Positions 49,790-61,913 of a stretch of 64,000 nucleotides of DNA are shown here, piece by piece (within the stretch, counting starts at the first letter, position 1; each line of letters begins with the position of its first letter). Location: NCBI RefSeq assembly GCF_020085105.1, contig NC_058053.1, forward strand, positions 814,888 to 878,887. Reading direction: 5' to 3'. The position numbers were made by a program, and so were the translations under genes. The stretch is from Siniperca chuatsi (Eukaryota > Chordata > Actinopteri > Centrarchiformes > Sinipercidae). The notes below the pieces were generated by a model. The model worked only from the letters and a program-made list of their open reading frames with translations. It was not told the origin of the DNA and did not search any database.

Positions 49790-50285
49790 CTGTGGTAAAT
49801 TCAATTGATTGGACATCATTTGGAAAGGCACACACCTGTATATAAAGAGGTCTCACAGCTGACAATGCATAGCAGAACAAAAAAACAAAGCCATGTAGTC
49901 AAAGGAACTGCTTGCACAGCTGGGCTGCCATTTAAAAAAAAAAAATCTGGGTTGATAGAATAATAAAAATAAATAAATAAATAAATTATGGTCGCTATTG
50001 GGGGTAGGTTGGCTTTTTTGACAATTCTAGTTACGATTTTCTCTGACCAATCAATGGTCTGCAGTGATTTAACTCCACCTTTGAGTATCGGCTCAGCTTG
50101 CTTGGAACCTCGTGAGGGGATACCAAAAAAAAGTACCAGGTACCATCCACAACTTTTTCCAGTGGAAAACCAAAAAGAACGGTTCCAAATGAGTCATGTC
50201 GAGCCATGCCGTACCATGCAGTGGAAATGAGGCATAAGTACTGAGTTAAGGGTCTGAATACTTATATCCATGTGATATCAGTTTC
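49790..50285 (-). mobile_element. Tc1 remnant split by another repeat
   Basis: Left piece (49795-49920): ttgattggacatcatttgga, gcacacacctgtatataaag, acaatgcatagcagaacaaa. Right piece (about 50237-50285): gtactgagttaagggtctga then atacttatatccatgtgata. These are interior and terminal Tc1 words with the transposase deleted. Between them about 300 bp of unrelated repeat (aagtaccaggtaccatccac, catgccgtaccatgcagtgg) is inserted. Strand is nominal. Confidence 0.5.
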
Positions 50286-50610
50286 ATTGACAGCAGCAGA
50301 AAGAGGCATGCATATGGACAAGTTTGAACTGGAATTTATTGTTTTTCCTCTACATTCAGCTCAGCCATGGATCAACGTACACAAAGCTTATTTCACAGCT
50401 CCAAGTTCACTTTGTTTGCCAGAAATGTACATCTAATGCTTTAGCTTACATTCCCATAAAATATCTAGCTACTGAAACAGCTCTTAGATACTAAGCTAGA
50501 GGCAAGGAGTTGTAACTTTGACAAAAAGCAGACTGTTAATGTTCTACTACGGCACACACCATACAGGAAAAAGGCGACAGTAGAAAAGTTCAATTGTAAA
50601 GTGCTGATGT

Positions 50611-52753
50611 TCACTTCTGGGAAACTTCATCCAACTTCGGCTCTAAAAAACACAAAATAGAGTTATTAACTCAGTGCATGTTTGATTATGTAGTATTTAA
50701 CATTTTTCAGTCCCTAATGCTACTTTTGGGCCTAATGTCACAGAATAGTCAGATTTAACATGTTCTGAAACCTGATAAAGCATCCAGACAACAAGATCTC
50801 AGTGTCTGTGACATACTTGATTATCAGAAAAACATCACCACAAGATTAAAATCAAATGATTATGATCAGATTTTACTATGCTTTTCTTACAATTGTCAAC
50901 TTTTTACTCAGACAGCCCAAAATTTGCACACGGTAGGCCATGCTGTGTGGCAAACGTTACTTAAAACAAGGATCTTGAAGATTACTGTAGGTAAACATTG
51001 ATCAATAAGAATATATTTTATTGTTGCCATTTAGTTCACAAAAATAGAATTGCATTCAGTAAGAATAAAACGTAGTTCAGGTGTTGTTAACAGCAGAACT
51101 ATATTGCATTCACAATCAAAGTACTGCTGTTCACAGGGCAATGACAAGTTGTAATAGTTGGATTAACTTGACTAACCTGTGAATTTGAACACTGGGAAAG
51201 ATGTGAGGTCTCCACCACCATAGAGCCTCTGAAGCTTTGCGATCTCCTCTGCCAAGGCCTTTTCATACTCTGAACCTGCATCGACTAGCCCCCCAGTACC
51301 CCTACAGGAGGAGGACAAAGATCAATTATCAGCAAAGTACCATTTCATTTTCTCCCAGATTTATTGCATTTTATGGCCATGACATTCTCTGTTGAATCAT
51401 CAGTACAAATCATCAAAGCACTCTAATTTCAGATCTCAATTTTTCAATAATTTTGACTGAACAAATACTCATGAATCATGCTTTATTTATTTTAGTTTAG
51501 TTGTTGGAATAGTTGTTTACATGTTTCAGGAGTTTCGAAAGTGGGCAACTTGTGTCACTTTCCATCATTTATCAAGCAATCAAATCAAATTGATTATTGT
51601 TACACCTGGGGACCAACTCCTGTTCCAAGTGCCAGTGCACAGAGAATTAACCTTATATACATATTTTTTGATGGTGGGGAAACCGGAGCACCCGGAGGAA
51701 ACCCACGCAAACACGGGGAGAACATGCAAACAGCACACAGAAAGACCCTGCCCCAGTCGAGATTCGAACCCAGGACCTTATTGCTGTGAGGCAACGGTGC
51801 TAACCACTGTGTCTTATCATGTTTTCCAGACTAAAATCCTGAAGCAAAAACTGAACTCAGGACCTTTAAACTAACCTTTAAAGACTCCATTTCAATTATT
51901 TGGGCTTTGGAACTTGTGTATCCAAAGCCTGATGTATCTTATTCCTCTATGCCGTAGAGTTTCATTGTTGTTCAAAAATTATTAAAAAACGCATCAATGA
52001 GCCATATCGTTGCACTGGGTGACATGTTCCTTCATCACCATGAACACACACACTGTAGTTTATTTTGACTCAATCCCACATACACTGTCCTGCTGCCCCA
52101 AATACTCACTAGAGCACCAAATGTGTATAAATCCGCTGCTAAAAAAAGTCCAAACAAATGCACTATTTCCTCCAGTTTGAGTAATGTTTGTTAAAAAAAA
52201 TAAATAAATAAATACAGTGGCCAGGGGTTTAAGGAAATTACTGAGCATATATATCTCAATCAAATGTGCAATTAGACTATAAACACTGAAACACACACTG
52301 TATGTTGTTCCTGTTGTATTTGTAGTTTCCACAGACATGATATTATGGTCAACTGAACTGAAACTCTGACAGGGGAAGCCAATTTCCTTAATTACTGTTT
52401 TCCACATACTAACATACAGCATTAAGGACCTTCCTCTGAATCACCTGTGTGCGGCGAACCTTACGGTAACTTCCATCGTACATTTTAGCTTCTGTCCAGC
52501 TGAACCTGTGCTTGTTTTGAACATGCAGCTACAGTTTAAACCTCTGCTACTTCTGGATTTACTGAACCTGTTCAAAAACCAGCTAAGCTAATGACAGAGT
52601 AATGGCCCCGTGACGTTTTTGAGATAACCTGCTAAACAAACAAATGGGGATGAAATCATAACTTGCTTGGTGGAGGTAGTGAGACTTACTGGCTTTTTGT
52701 GGAGTACTCGCGTATGGAGTCCAAGAAGAGCTTCTGAATTGGGTCCATTTGAG
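50611..52753 (-). CDS. atp5pf: Coupling factor 6 (ATP5PF) core exons
   Basis: Exons 52753-52690, 51301-51177 and 50642-50611 code almost the entire mature F6 sequence from its DPIQKLF helix to the C-terminus. Relative to human, conserved points are DPIQKLF, IREY, the GG-VDA turn, EY, the long acidic/basic helix and FP-FKF-PK. They contain introns, so this is not a processed pseudogene. Whether this is the species' only atp5pf or a second copy cannot be told from the window. Confidence 0.9.
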
Positions 52754-55700
52754 CTGAGAGTTAGAGGGAGAAAAAAAATAAATAAATACAAAAACAAATT
52801 AATTTCTCTTCACAGAAAAATACTCATACACCAGGATCATGCGTTTGGATATCATCTGTCCATTTGGCTAGAACAAATAAATAAGCGATCTTTGACTTTA
52901 ACTGTAACCCTCATGCACAAACCACACCTGGGAGTGGGAGACAAGGAGTAGCCAGCTACAAGGGTCAGATAGGAAAGAACGTGTGAAAGGTCAGGTCACT
53001 TGACAGGTTAAAAGGTTGTTGCGATAGGTAATGCTAGGGTACATGTTTACAGAACTGCTGCAAGGTATAGGTTGACAACAGTCTAGTCAAACAAAGCATT
53101 TAACAGTGAAGTCCAAAGAAGCAAATTAAAATCTTCAACTTTGACTCCACACACAGCAACCAGGGTGCAATCTCAAGTGCTTTTACCATGAAAGAAAGGG
53201 GCAGGAAAGTTTACTTTCAAACACATGATTCATTAACAAAATACAACCATCAAATCATATCAAACATGATGGATTGACTACATATTACTTTTACCATGCA
53301 ACTTCCAAATAAGTGTGAAGTGTAAGAGAGGGAGAGAGGAGGAAGGGGGAAAAAAACAAAAACACCACACAGGTGACGACTGCAACCTTAACATTCTCCT
53401 TCACCAGTGGAAACAGTACCTTTAACATTATCTTTAGTGTTTAACAATCACCAATTCAAAATCAAGCAGAACAGTTCCATACAACCACAACACGAACTGG
53501 GAGACGGGCCGTGCTGAGAATTATTTTCTATCATGAAAACCGTGGATCTTAAAACCAAAGCAAACATCTGTAAATTTGACTAGAATAAAAAAAACGGAGT
53601 AAAAAGTGGGAAGAACAGATTACAGTGACTTATGCAGGAAGGTGGAAAGAATTTCTAAAAAACAAAAGAAATTAGTGCAGTTAGCACTTTTCAAGACAAA
53701 AACTTGAAAAGTGTCCAGAAATAAACCACATAAAAAATCTCAAGGCAAAATGCTGTGCAGTTAAGACATGCATCATATGTAAGACGGCTGAAGCAGCACA
53801 AACACATTAGACAATGAGTTTAACTATAGCTACGTGAAAGATGCCCCAACCACATGGGGCTGGGGTGTATATAGCATAAAGAAGGGAAGATTGAGGGTCA
53901 TGTGCTAAAATGCATCAAGTAACACTAAGGGACTATTGGGATCAAGCTGTGCAAGGTTAGAACAAAAAAGTGTGTTTGTGATGTCAGGTATCTTTACAGT
54001 TTATCCTTACACTCATCACAAATGACTACTGTAAATTCATATAAATGGCGATGGAAATGACTGCTGGTAGACTGTAGGGTCCACAGAGGAAAAGAGAAGG
54101 ACTGTGGAGGAGGAGGAGGAGGAGGAGGAGGAGGAGGAGGAGGAGGTTGTAGTGTGTACCCTCAGACGGTTCAACTGGTTCAGCTGGGGTCTCCGCCTGC
54201 AGCTCCTCTCCTGCAGCTTCAGCAACGACTGGAGCAGGGTCCAACAGGTCCTCGGTGCTCTCCACAGGGGCAGAAACTTCAGCTTCAGCTTCTACAGGGA
54301 CAGCTTCAGCCACAGGCTCTGGGGCCGCTTCTACAGGGGCTTCAGCAGGGACAACTTCAGGGGCGGCTTCCACAAGTGGTGCAGCTTCTGCAGCAGGGGT
54401 CGCTTCTACAGGGGCTTCAGCAGGGACAACTTCAGGGGCGGCTTCCACAAGTGGTGCAGCTTCTGCAGCAGGGGCCGCTTCTACAGGGGCTTCAGCAGGG
54501 ACAACTTCAGGGGCGGCTTCCACAAGTGGTGCAGCTTCTGCAGCAGGGGCCGCTTCTACAGGGGCTTCAGCAGGGACAACTTCAGGGGCGGCTTCCACAA
54601 GTGGTGCAGCTTCTGCAGCAGGGGCCGCTTCTACAGGGGCTTCAGCAGGGACAACTTCAGGGGCGGCTTCCACAAGTGGTGCAGCTTCTGCAGCAGGGGC
54701 CGCTTCTACAGGGGCTTCAGCAGGGACAACTTCAGGGGCGGCTTCCACAAGTGGTGCAGCTTCTGCAGCAGGGGCCGCTTCTACAGGGGCTTCAGCAGGG
54801 ACAACTTCAGGGGCGGCTTCCACAATTGGTGCAGCTTCTGCAGCAGGGGCCGCTTCTACAGGGGCTTCAGCAGGGACAACTTCAGGGGCGGCTTCCACAA
54901 TTGGTGCAGCTTCTGCAGCAGGGGCCGCTTCTACAGGGGCTTCAGCAGGGACAACTTCAGGGCCGGCTTCCACAAGTGGTGTAGCTTCTGCAGCAGGGGC
55001 TTTAGGGGCAGCTTCTGGGGCTTCAACACGAGCTTCACCAACTGGGGCAGCAGTTTCAGCAGCAGGTTCAGCTATAGATGCTGCAGCAACAGCTTCAACC
55101 ACTGGTACAGCTTCGGCAACCGCTTCTGCAACAGTCTTAACCACTGGTATGGCTTCAGCGACAGCTTCAACAACAGGTGCAGGGGCAGATTCAGAGACTG
55201 CTTCAACAGCGGGAGGCGCTTCAAAAATGGGTGTAGCTTCAGCTGCTGAAGCAGGTTCGGGGATAGCTTCAGCAGTGGTAGTGGCTTCAACTACTGGGGT
55301 GGCTTCTACCGCAGGGGTGGTTGCCACAGCCTCAGGTGCAGCAGCAGAGGGTGTGAGCTCTGCAGCTGGTCTAGCTGCAGCTTCTGCAGCTGCAGCTGCA
55401 GCTGCTGCTGCAGCTGCTGGAGAAACGTCTTTCTTGGGAAACTCATATGACTTGTGCTGGACAAGCTTCTCTATATCGAAGTATGTTTTAGCCTGGTCTT
55501 TGTCTGGTACGAAGGAGGAGGGCAAGCAGACAAGATATATTATTAATTAAAAAAAACAACAACATATGTATATGGTTGAATGACAAAATGTCCACTATGA
55601 ACCCACATTTAACAAAATGTCAAGATATCCTGGAAGGTGGTATCTGGTACATGTACCGGTTTATAGGAAAATAAAACAAATGTAAAAATGAAACACATGA

Positions 55701-58700
55701 AACATCTATGCCTATGAGTTAGCCAAAGGGATACAGCAAACATATTCTAGAAAAGCTTCAAGAAGACTTAACATAACGATAACTGTAACCTTTATGTAAC
55801 AGCTTTATATTGAGATAAATGGAATATAATCAAAAAGGACCTAAAACACATTAACACTGTTCAGCTGATGGGGCAGTTAGTAAGTGAAATAATCTTTAAA
55901 ACCTGTGGAAGGAAAGCCAGAAGTGAAAATGATAAACTGTGGTGCAAGCAATTCTGAATACTACAATGTAATCTAATACCAATGTTTTCCACCTCATAAT
56001 CTGAGCATACGCAGCCTTGATCTTTTTGATGGGTTGAGCAAAAACACATCCACACAAATCTGCCATATATGCCAAAACCTGCAAATGCTCAAGTTTGCAA
56101 AAGCAGCTGGTTCTAGTAGCATCAGGTTAAATAGGCTTTTTATTTACACAACTGCTCCCTTACCCTGCAACCATGACCAAGCAGCTGCTGCAAGTGTTTT
56201 TACCATGACATAGGACATGTCATATCGATTGGAATCTCATTCCTGACCTTTGCTGTACTTTGTCACATTTTCTCCAACAGTGCGCCAAACTACATAATGT
56301 CAAACACAAAAGCTAAAACCTAGTTTTATACTGGATAATTTTATCCTTGACGTGGTTTCTGCATAATATTCATGACTATCATTTATTTGGAAATACTTAT
56401 TCATAATGTAGTCGAGTATATCTGGGTCTCACCTTGAAAACTGTTGCGTAATGTAACCATAGTCAGATTAGTAGAACAACATATCTCCACCAACGTCAAG
56501 ATAATCCATGTTGGATTTTCACCAAAATGTAAATTCTTTCATGGCTCACTAATGCACAGAGTATCCAAAACATGTAAACAGGAAGTGTAATGTTACCATG
56601 AGTCAGTTAACTGTGGACTACACCTGACCCCATTTTTTCCACCTCTCACATTTTGGAAAGTGAAAAGTCATGCTGCATTAGTTATGAGCAGTTCTTGTTT
56701 GTACTGTAACCATGAATGTACAGAAATCATTGAATTTCTTTTGATACTGAAGAAAATGTCTACATTTTATGGTATTAAATTAATTATATGTAGCATCCAA
56801 TTTTACATGACTTTCAAGCTGATTTATGAAAGTTTGTCCTTGATGGACATCGTTATACTGCTATCACTGGAAAAAGTAAGTCACTCTGATTTCAGCAGTA
56901 TGTGTATGATCTGTGTTTTCAGACTTGACTGAGTTATTACTCTGAGAAGAAAGGTGCAAGTTCTGACCCAAATTGCTTCAATCAGGTCCAAAAAGGTTAA
57001 GGCCAAGTTAAGAAAGTTTTAGACTTAATAATGCCAGGAAGGTAGTAGGATACATCAGACCTGGGGTATGTATTACGAAGCAGGATTTGGGGTTAGTGAG
57101 GTAACTTCACGGTTAACCCTGGGTTTTCAGTGTTACGACAGTGGTTCGCTTCTTACCGGGGTGGATCACCATGGTAACTTATGCTGCACACTTAACCAGA
57201 TCCAGTTAATCTGTTATGTTCGAGTTAACATATCAACGCATATAAAAGCACCGCCTACTGAAAAGTCAATTCTCTTGGAAAATGGCATCACCATTTGTAG
57301 AAGATCCCGTGGAGCTCGGTGCGTGGATTGTGAGAGGGTCTCTTAGGCGGGCAAGAGCGTTCAGAGACCGGCAAAGCCCTTTGGCTTTCCCTGGCAATTT
57401 TTTATATGAGACATTATAGATTCTCATCGGAGGGAAGCAACGTCAAAGCCATTTCGTTGTGCTTTTGTATACCTATATAATCCTACAACTGAGACTGAGT
57501 GAAGCACTAAAGCCTTGTACTTGTTGTACTTACTTGTTGTAAGATATGAAAGTAAGCCTACATACCGTTTTGAATTATGTTTTTATATATTTTTTATTTG
57601 CTCCCAAATCCATTTCACACCGCCAAGATTGCAGCTGAAAGAATAAGGCTAAAATTGTCATACATGCCGTAAGACTACATCTAAGCAACATATTCATTTA
57701 ATGGAATACACAAATGTAACCTTTTATAGTCAGATCTACCAGTGCCCTAATGATGGGCAGTGATATTAGGCTATAAGGCTATGAACTTACACCATGAACT
57801 GCTTTAAATGTATTTGTGATTAATGTTGTGTGTTATATATTTTAATGTGTTGTTTTCTATGATCATTTTAAACTTATGTAAAGTGTCTGAGTATCCTGAA
57901 AAGTGCTCTATAAAATAAATGTATTATTATTATTATTAACACAGTCTGCAATTTTTTGCCAGCTGTCCTACCTGCATTTGGCAGCTGCAGCTGTGTTACC
58001 ATGGTAACTGACTCTGTGAACCTAACCTAAGTTTCTGCCTCCTCCCTCTTACAGAGCCAGACGCCGTTTAATTTCCTCATTCACTCAGTCCGTATCCAAG
58101 TACTATCAAAGCACATTAGTTAGCGGAGGTTTACTGACAGAGTCTAAATCCTGGTTGGATATTAGTTTGTTACTCAGGACTATCTGAATTACCACTTGTA
58201 TGTGCTGTCAGTCAGGAGACAGCACAGGAGACAAATGACCGATCTTACTACAGTGTCATCTGTAGACAACACCATGCCTTTTAATTGCCCGTAGGGTGCA
58301 GATAAGTACCCTATAGGCAAATAGATATAAGAAGTTTGATGGCACTAGATAGATCTTTTCAGACGTTTATGCTGTTGATCAATACATATACAAAGTTAAA
58401 TCAATTCTTCCAAACAAACACAAAATCAGGTAAAACATACAGTTATGTTACATTACCAATTAACAGTAATGTGCAGATGCTCGAAGTCTGTAAGGTTTTT
58501 GAGGAGTACTGTTGTGGTAAATAACTTCAAATACAATTTTCACCTACATTGAAGCCTGACATGTTTCTTCCTCGACCAGATCAATGACCTTTATATAGTT
58601 TTACAGTTTAGCGGTGAGAGCTTAATTCAAAAGCTGATACAGGCTCAGCCACATGTTGTGATAGTAGCAGTGACTCTACCTGAGTTGTTCTTCTTCGATG

Positions 58701-60009
58701 ACTTCTTGGAACCCCCAGATTTTGTGCTAAGGGCTACAGCTGCAGGTGCTTTACTCAGAGTACTCCAACTCTCAGCCTGCAAACACTGATGACACACACA
58801 CACAAACAACATTGCATTCAGCTATTTTCTTTCCTTAAGGAGCAGTAATTGAACATTGTCAAAATGTGAAACCCAAAAGGGACCTCCCACATTCTTTACT
58901 TTCCCAAGACATCCTGATCAAGTGGTGGTTGATTTGGGCAATGTGCTCACATCAGTGGAGCCATACACAGCAACCGGCCAAGTCCAAAAGAGATGAGCAA
59001 AGCATCATCAGCCCATCAGGCTTCCAAATTAAAAGGAAATATCTTCACACCTTCACATGACTTTGCACTACACATTTTTGCTGACTTGGACTTCCTTATT
59101 ATGTAATTTCATTTCAAAGTTCTTCAGTCATGTGAAGACTGCCTTTTTTCACCTACGTAACATTGCAAAAATCAAGCACATCCTGTCTCAAAATGATGCC
59201 GAAAAATTTGTGCATGCATTTGTTACTTCTAGGTTGGACTACTGCAATTCCTTATTATCAGGCTGCCCGAATAAGTCCCTTAAGACTCTCCAGTTGATCC
59301 AGAATGCTGCGACACGTGTACTGACAAGAACTAGGAAAGGAGATCATATTTCACCAATATTAGCTTCTCTGCACTGGCTCCCTGTAAAATCCAGAACAGA
59401 ATTTAAAATCCTTCTCCTCACCTACAAAGCTCTTAATGGTCCATAATATCTTAAAGAGCTCATAATACCTTATTATCCAACTAGAACACTGCGCTCCCAG
59501 GATGCAGGGTTACCTGTGGTTCTTAGAGTCTCCAAAAGTAGAATGGGAGCCAGAGCCTTCAGTTATCAAGCTCCTGTCCTGTGGAATCAGGTCCCAGTTT
59601 GGGTTCGGGAGGCAGACACCATCTCCAGATTTAAGAGTAGGCTTAAGACTTTCCTCCTTGATAAAGCTTATAGTTAGGGCTGGCTTGGGTGAGTCCTGAA
59701 CCATCCCTTTGTTATGCTGCTATAGGCCTAGACTGCTGGGAGACTTCCCATGATGCACCTCTTTCCTCTCTCCTTCTCTCCCTCTCCATCAGTATGCATT
59801 TTTATCCCATAGTTTTGTGCTTTCTCGTTTCTCTCCTCTCTCCTTCTGTCGCTTTCAGCAGGTATTTCTGCCTCCGGAGCTGCAGAGTCTGGATCTGTGG
59901 TTGTGGGCCACCTGCTGCCCCTGTGTTCCTGCTTGACAACTGCTACTACAGTTGTTGTTATTGCCTCTGTTACTAATACTGACATTATTTTTCCTATATC
60001 TGTCACTCC

Positions 60010-60049
<40 letters not shown>

Positions 60050-61913
60050 AACAACACTACAATTCTGTTATGAATTGGTGCTATATAAATAAAATTGAAT
60101 GTGATGATAAATGGGAAAACTGAAATAATGAAACACAAAATCACAGGCAACATTAAGGATTTATGTCATGAGTTAGACTGACCTACCCACCATATACTCA
60201 GAAGTCTGCTGTTACTCAACCGATAGTGGAAACAACAATAAAACTTCACAAGATGTAAAGAAGTGTATTCAAAAATGACATTTTTTTAAATTTTATGCGG
60301 GTTTTTTGTAAATTAAGGTTGGACTAGAAGTACTGTGGATAACCCTGTTTGTAACCTTTCCAATAAATCAGAACCATATTGTTATGTTTATTTTTGAAGA
60401 AGATATGTGTCTTTACGTGGGGTGGGAGTCCAATATGGGTCAATTTTGAGGGCCCAAGTCTCCTGAATGGTTGGTCATTCTGGGTCATCAAACCACGTTC
60501 TAACACTCTCTCATATACAGTAGGTTACCATATAGGAAAAAAAATTGTTCAAATCAATAGGGGTGAGGCCAGAAAGTGATTGATTTCTGACAGAATGCCC
60601 CGCCAACATCATGTGTTAATTTCAGTCTTGGGGCTGTTCTCACCATCATCAGATCTTTGTCTGTCTTTGGCAGTCCACTTGGATTAGATGTGACATAAAA
60701 CGCATCAAGAATGACAAGAGTAGGTTACATGCTGAGAAACAGCTAGGCTCTGTTAATGTTTTTCTAACTTTGAATAGTTGCCGATCCAAATTTTGAGATC
60801 CATAAAAAGCATTACACTTCTTAAATGACCCATTTAAATGTTCTAGCTACAAGCCTTACCCTTACTCAAATATTAACTACTAGGTCACACTAGAACAGGC
60901 TTCAGCCCTTTGCAGGGCTGTCATCAATGAGGTTTTATAAACCATGACATTTAGTTTTCACCCCTTTGTTTCGCCTTAAGTAGTTTTAAGATTGGAGAAA
61001 ATATCTTGTTCCACATTATCTTACAGTATCATATCAGCTTGTTCCAGCTTTTAATTGACGCTACAGAGCACCATTCCAGCATACTGGAAATACATTGTAG
61101 ATGTCTTGTGCATAATTTATGAACATTTCCCCAAGATTCAATGAATTTCCTATCTTTTGAAACTTGGGGATCTTCAAAATTTTAAATAAAGTTCTGTGGG
61201 TTTGAACAATATCTGACTGCACAGCATTAATTATATTGACTGTATTGTGGTGTGTCAGAGGGGTGTAAGAGGTTAAAAAAGACTTAAATCCAGTCATAAC
61301 ACAAAAGAGACCCTTCCAAGTTAACATGTCCAGTACCATTGCTAAGCATGGACAATTTCCAGTGTAATCACTGAGTCTATACTGGTGAAGGCTCACTAAC
61401 CTTACACTAACATGCCCATGGTCATACAACCTAGCTTCATATGAAAATTAACCACAACTCCCATGTTAACACTGACTGTACTCAGAAAGTCAAATTCCTT
61501 AGCAGTTCAGTAGTGGAGCTTCAGCGTGTCTGGTTTAAGCCTGTTCCACTGAGGCGTGCCGTTAGCTAACTAACAGCCTGCAATAACTGATTCAAGTTTG
61601 TGCCACAATTTCCATAATTCAGTAAGTTAACCAATTCACGTTTTATTTAAAAAACACTCATTTAAATAACTTAGCATGAAGCTGAGTTCATCGCTAGCCT
61701 CAGAGACTGAATAACGTAACTGCAGCCATGGGGTTAGCTAAAAGTGAAGACGACACAGACAAACAACTGATAACACAGTCCAAACCATCAGAATTTACAG
61801 ACCGAGTATTTCCAATAATGGCACTAAAATAAAGTACTACATTTATGCTGTTAACGAAATGATATTACCTTGACACAGCCCAGTCGTCCTATCCTCAGCA
61901 GGGAAGCCGCCAT
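50611..61913 (-). CDS. NDUFV3-like / ATP synthase coupling factor 6 (ATP5PF) chimeric gene
   Basis: Six exons: 61913-61869, 58785-58680, 55503-54160, 52753-52690, 51301-51177 and 50642-50611. They total 1716 nt, 571 aa, all GT-AG, and every phase closes. Exons 1-2 (MAASLLRIGRLGCVK; AVALSTKSGG, Lys/Ser-rich) align with NDUFV3 exons 1-2 and serve as a mitochondrial leader. Exon 3 (Ala/Pro/Glu-rich, 25-residue repeats) ends with the same GEELQAETP...EPSEG text as NDUFV3 exon 3. Exons 4-6 are coupling factor 6: MDPIQKLFLDSIREYSTKS, GGLVDAGSEYEKALAEEIAK, FPVFKFTEPKLDEVSQK-stop. F6 is a peripheral-stalk subunit of mitochondrial ATP synthase. Skipping exon 3 (phase 1-1) leaves 123 aa, close to normal F6 precursors. 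AATAAA lies at 50340-50335. No separate F6 leader exon was found in 52754-54159, but a short one cannot be excluded. Confidence 0.8.
51630..51815 (-). repeat. tRNA-headed SINE, antisense
   Basis: The minus strand gives cacagtggttagcaccgttg (A-box-like) and gtcctgggttcgaatctcga (B box GGTTCGAATC). It continues with the familiar ctccccgtgtttgcgtgggt and tttcctccgggtgctccggt. It lies in the intron between chimera exons 4 and 5... upstream of 51301 on the plus axis, i.e. between 51301 and 52690. Confidence 0.75.
54106..54147. repeat. (GGA)14 microsatellite at the exon-3 donor
   Basis: It lies 11 bp inside intron 3 of the chimeric gene. If the intron were retained the repeat would be read as a run of about 14 leucines. 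Confidence 0.9.
54160..55503 (-). other. Chimeric gene long exon 3 (Ala/Pro/Glu-rich, skippable)
   Basis: 1344 nt, phase 1-1. It starts DKDQAKTYFDIEKLVQHKSY, a segment with a possible faint likeness to the NDUFV3 TYKNLQHH box. It then has an 11-Ala run (about 55380-55415), then low-complexity EA/PA/VE text including the tandem array, then [20 protein letters not shown]. The other strand is also open for over 400 codons because of the biased composition; that frame is not a gene. Confidence 0.8.
54330..55010. repeat. Coding minisatellite, 75-bp unit, about 9 copies
   Basis: The word gcagcttctgcagcaggg starts at 54381, 54456, 54531, 54606, 54681, 54756, 54831 and 54906, and as gtagc at 54981: exactly 75 bp apart. 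Each unit codes 25 residues (EAAP-LVEAAPEVVPAEAPVE type). Inner copies are nearly identical. Edge copies carry private changes (ggtcgc at the first, ggccgg/gtagc at the last), and two neighbours share aattggt (Leu to Ile). Confidence 0.95.
57060..57440 (+). mobile_element. PIF/Harbinger (HARBI1-like) transposase 5' fragment
   Basis: An end-like ggtatgtattacgaagcagg is followed by a TATA-like catataaaagc. An ATG at 57282 then opens MASPFVEDPVELGAWIVRGS and RDRQSPLAFPGNFLYE, the N-terminal wording of fish HARBI1-like transposases. The frame stops soon after. It lies in intron 2 of the chimeric gene. Confidence 0.6.
59060..60102 (+). mobile_element. L2-clade LINE, 3' end (RT C-terminus + 3'UTR)
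   Basis: The frame at 59057-59446 contains VKTAFFHLRNIAKIKHILSQ, RLDYCNSLLSGCPNKSL, LQLIQNAATRVLTRTRK and LHWLPVKSRTEFKILLLTYK, the conserved end of L2 RT. A frameshifted remainder follows, then a 3'UTR with an (ATT)n tract (60010-60047) and the tail attctgttatgaattggtgc. It is the same family as 1-1920 but opposite in orientation. It is 5'-truncated and lies in intron 1 of the chimeric gene. Confidence 0.9.
60103..61868 (-). other. Intron 1 of the chimeric gene
   Basis: No further repeat or exon recognised. Confidence 0.4.

Noticed and set aside
51541..51874. Plus-strand frames of 82 and 117 codons
   Set aside because: They lie across an antisense tRNA-headed SINE.
54104..55550. Long plus-strand open frames (381, 276 and 431 codons) opposite the repeat exon
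   Set aside because: They arise from the biased 75-bp repeat, have no splice context, and mirror the minus-strand exon whose phases and flanks fit a gene.
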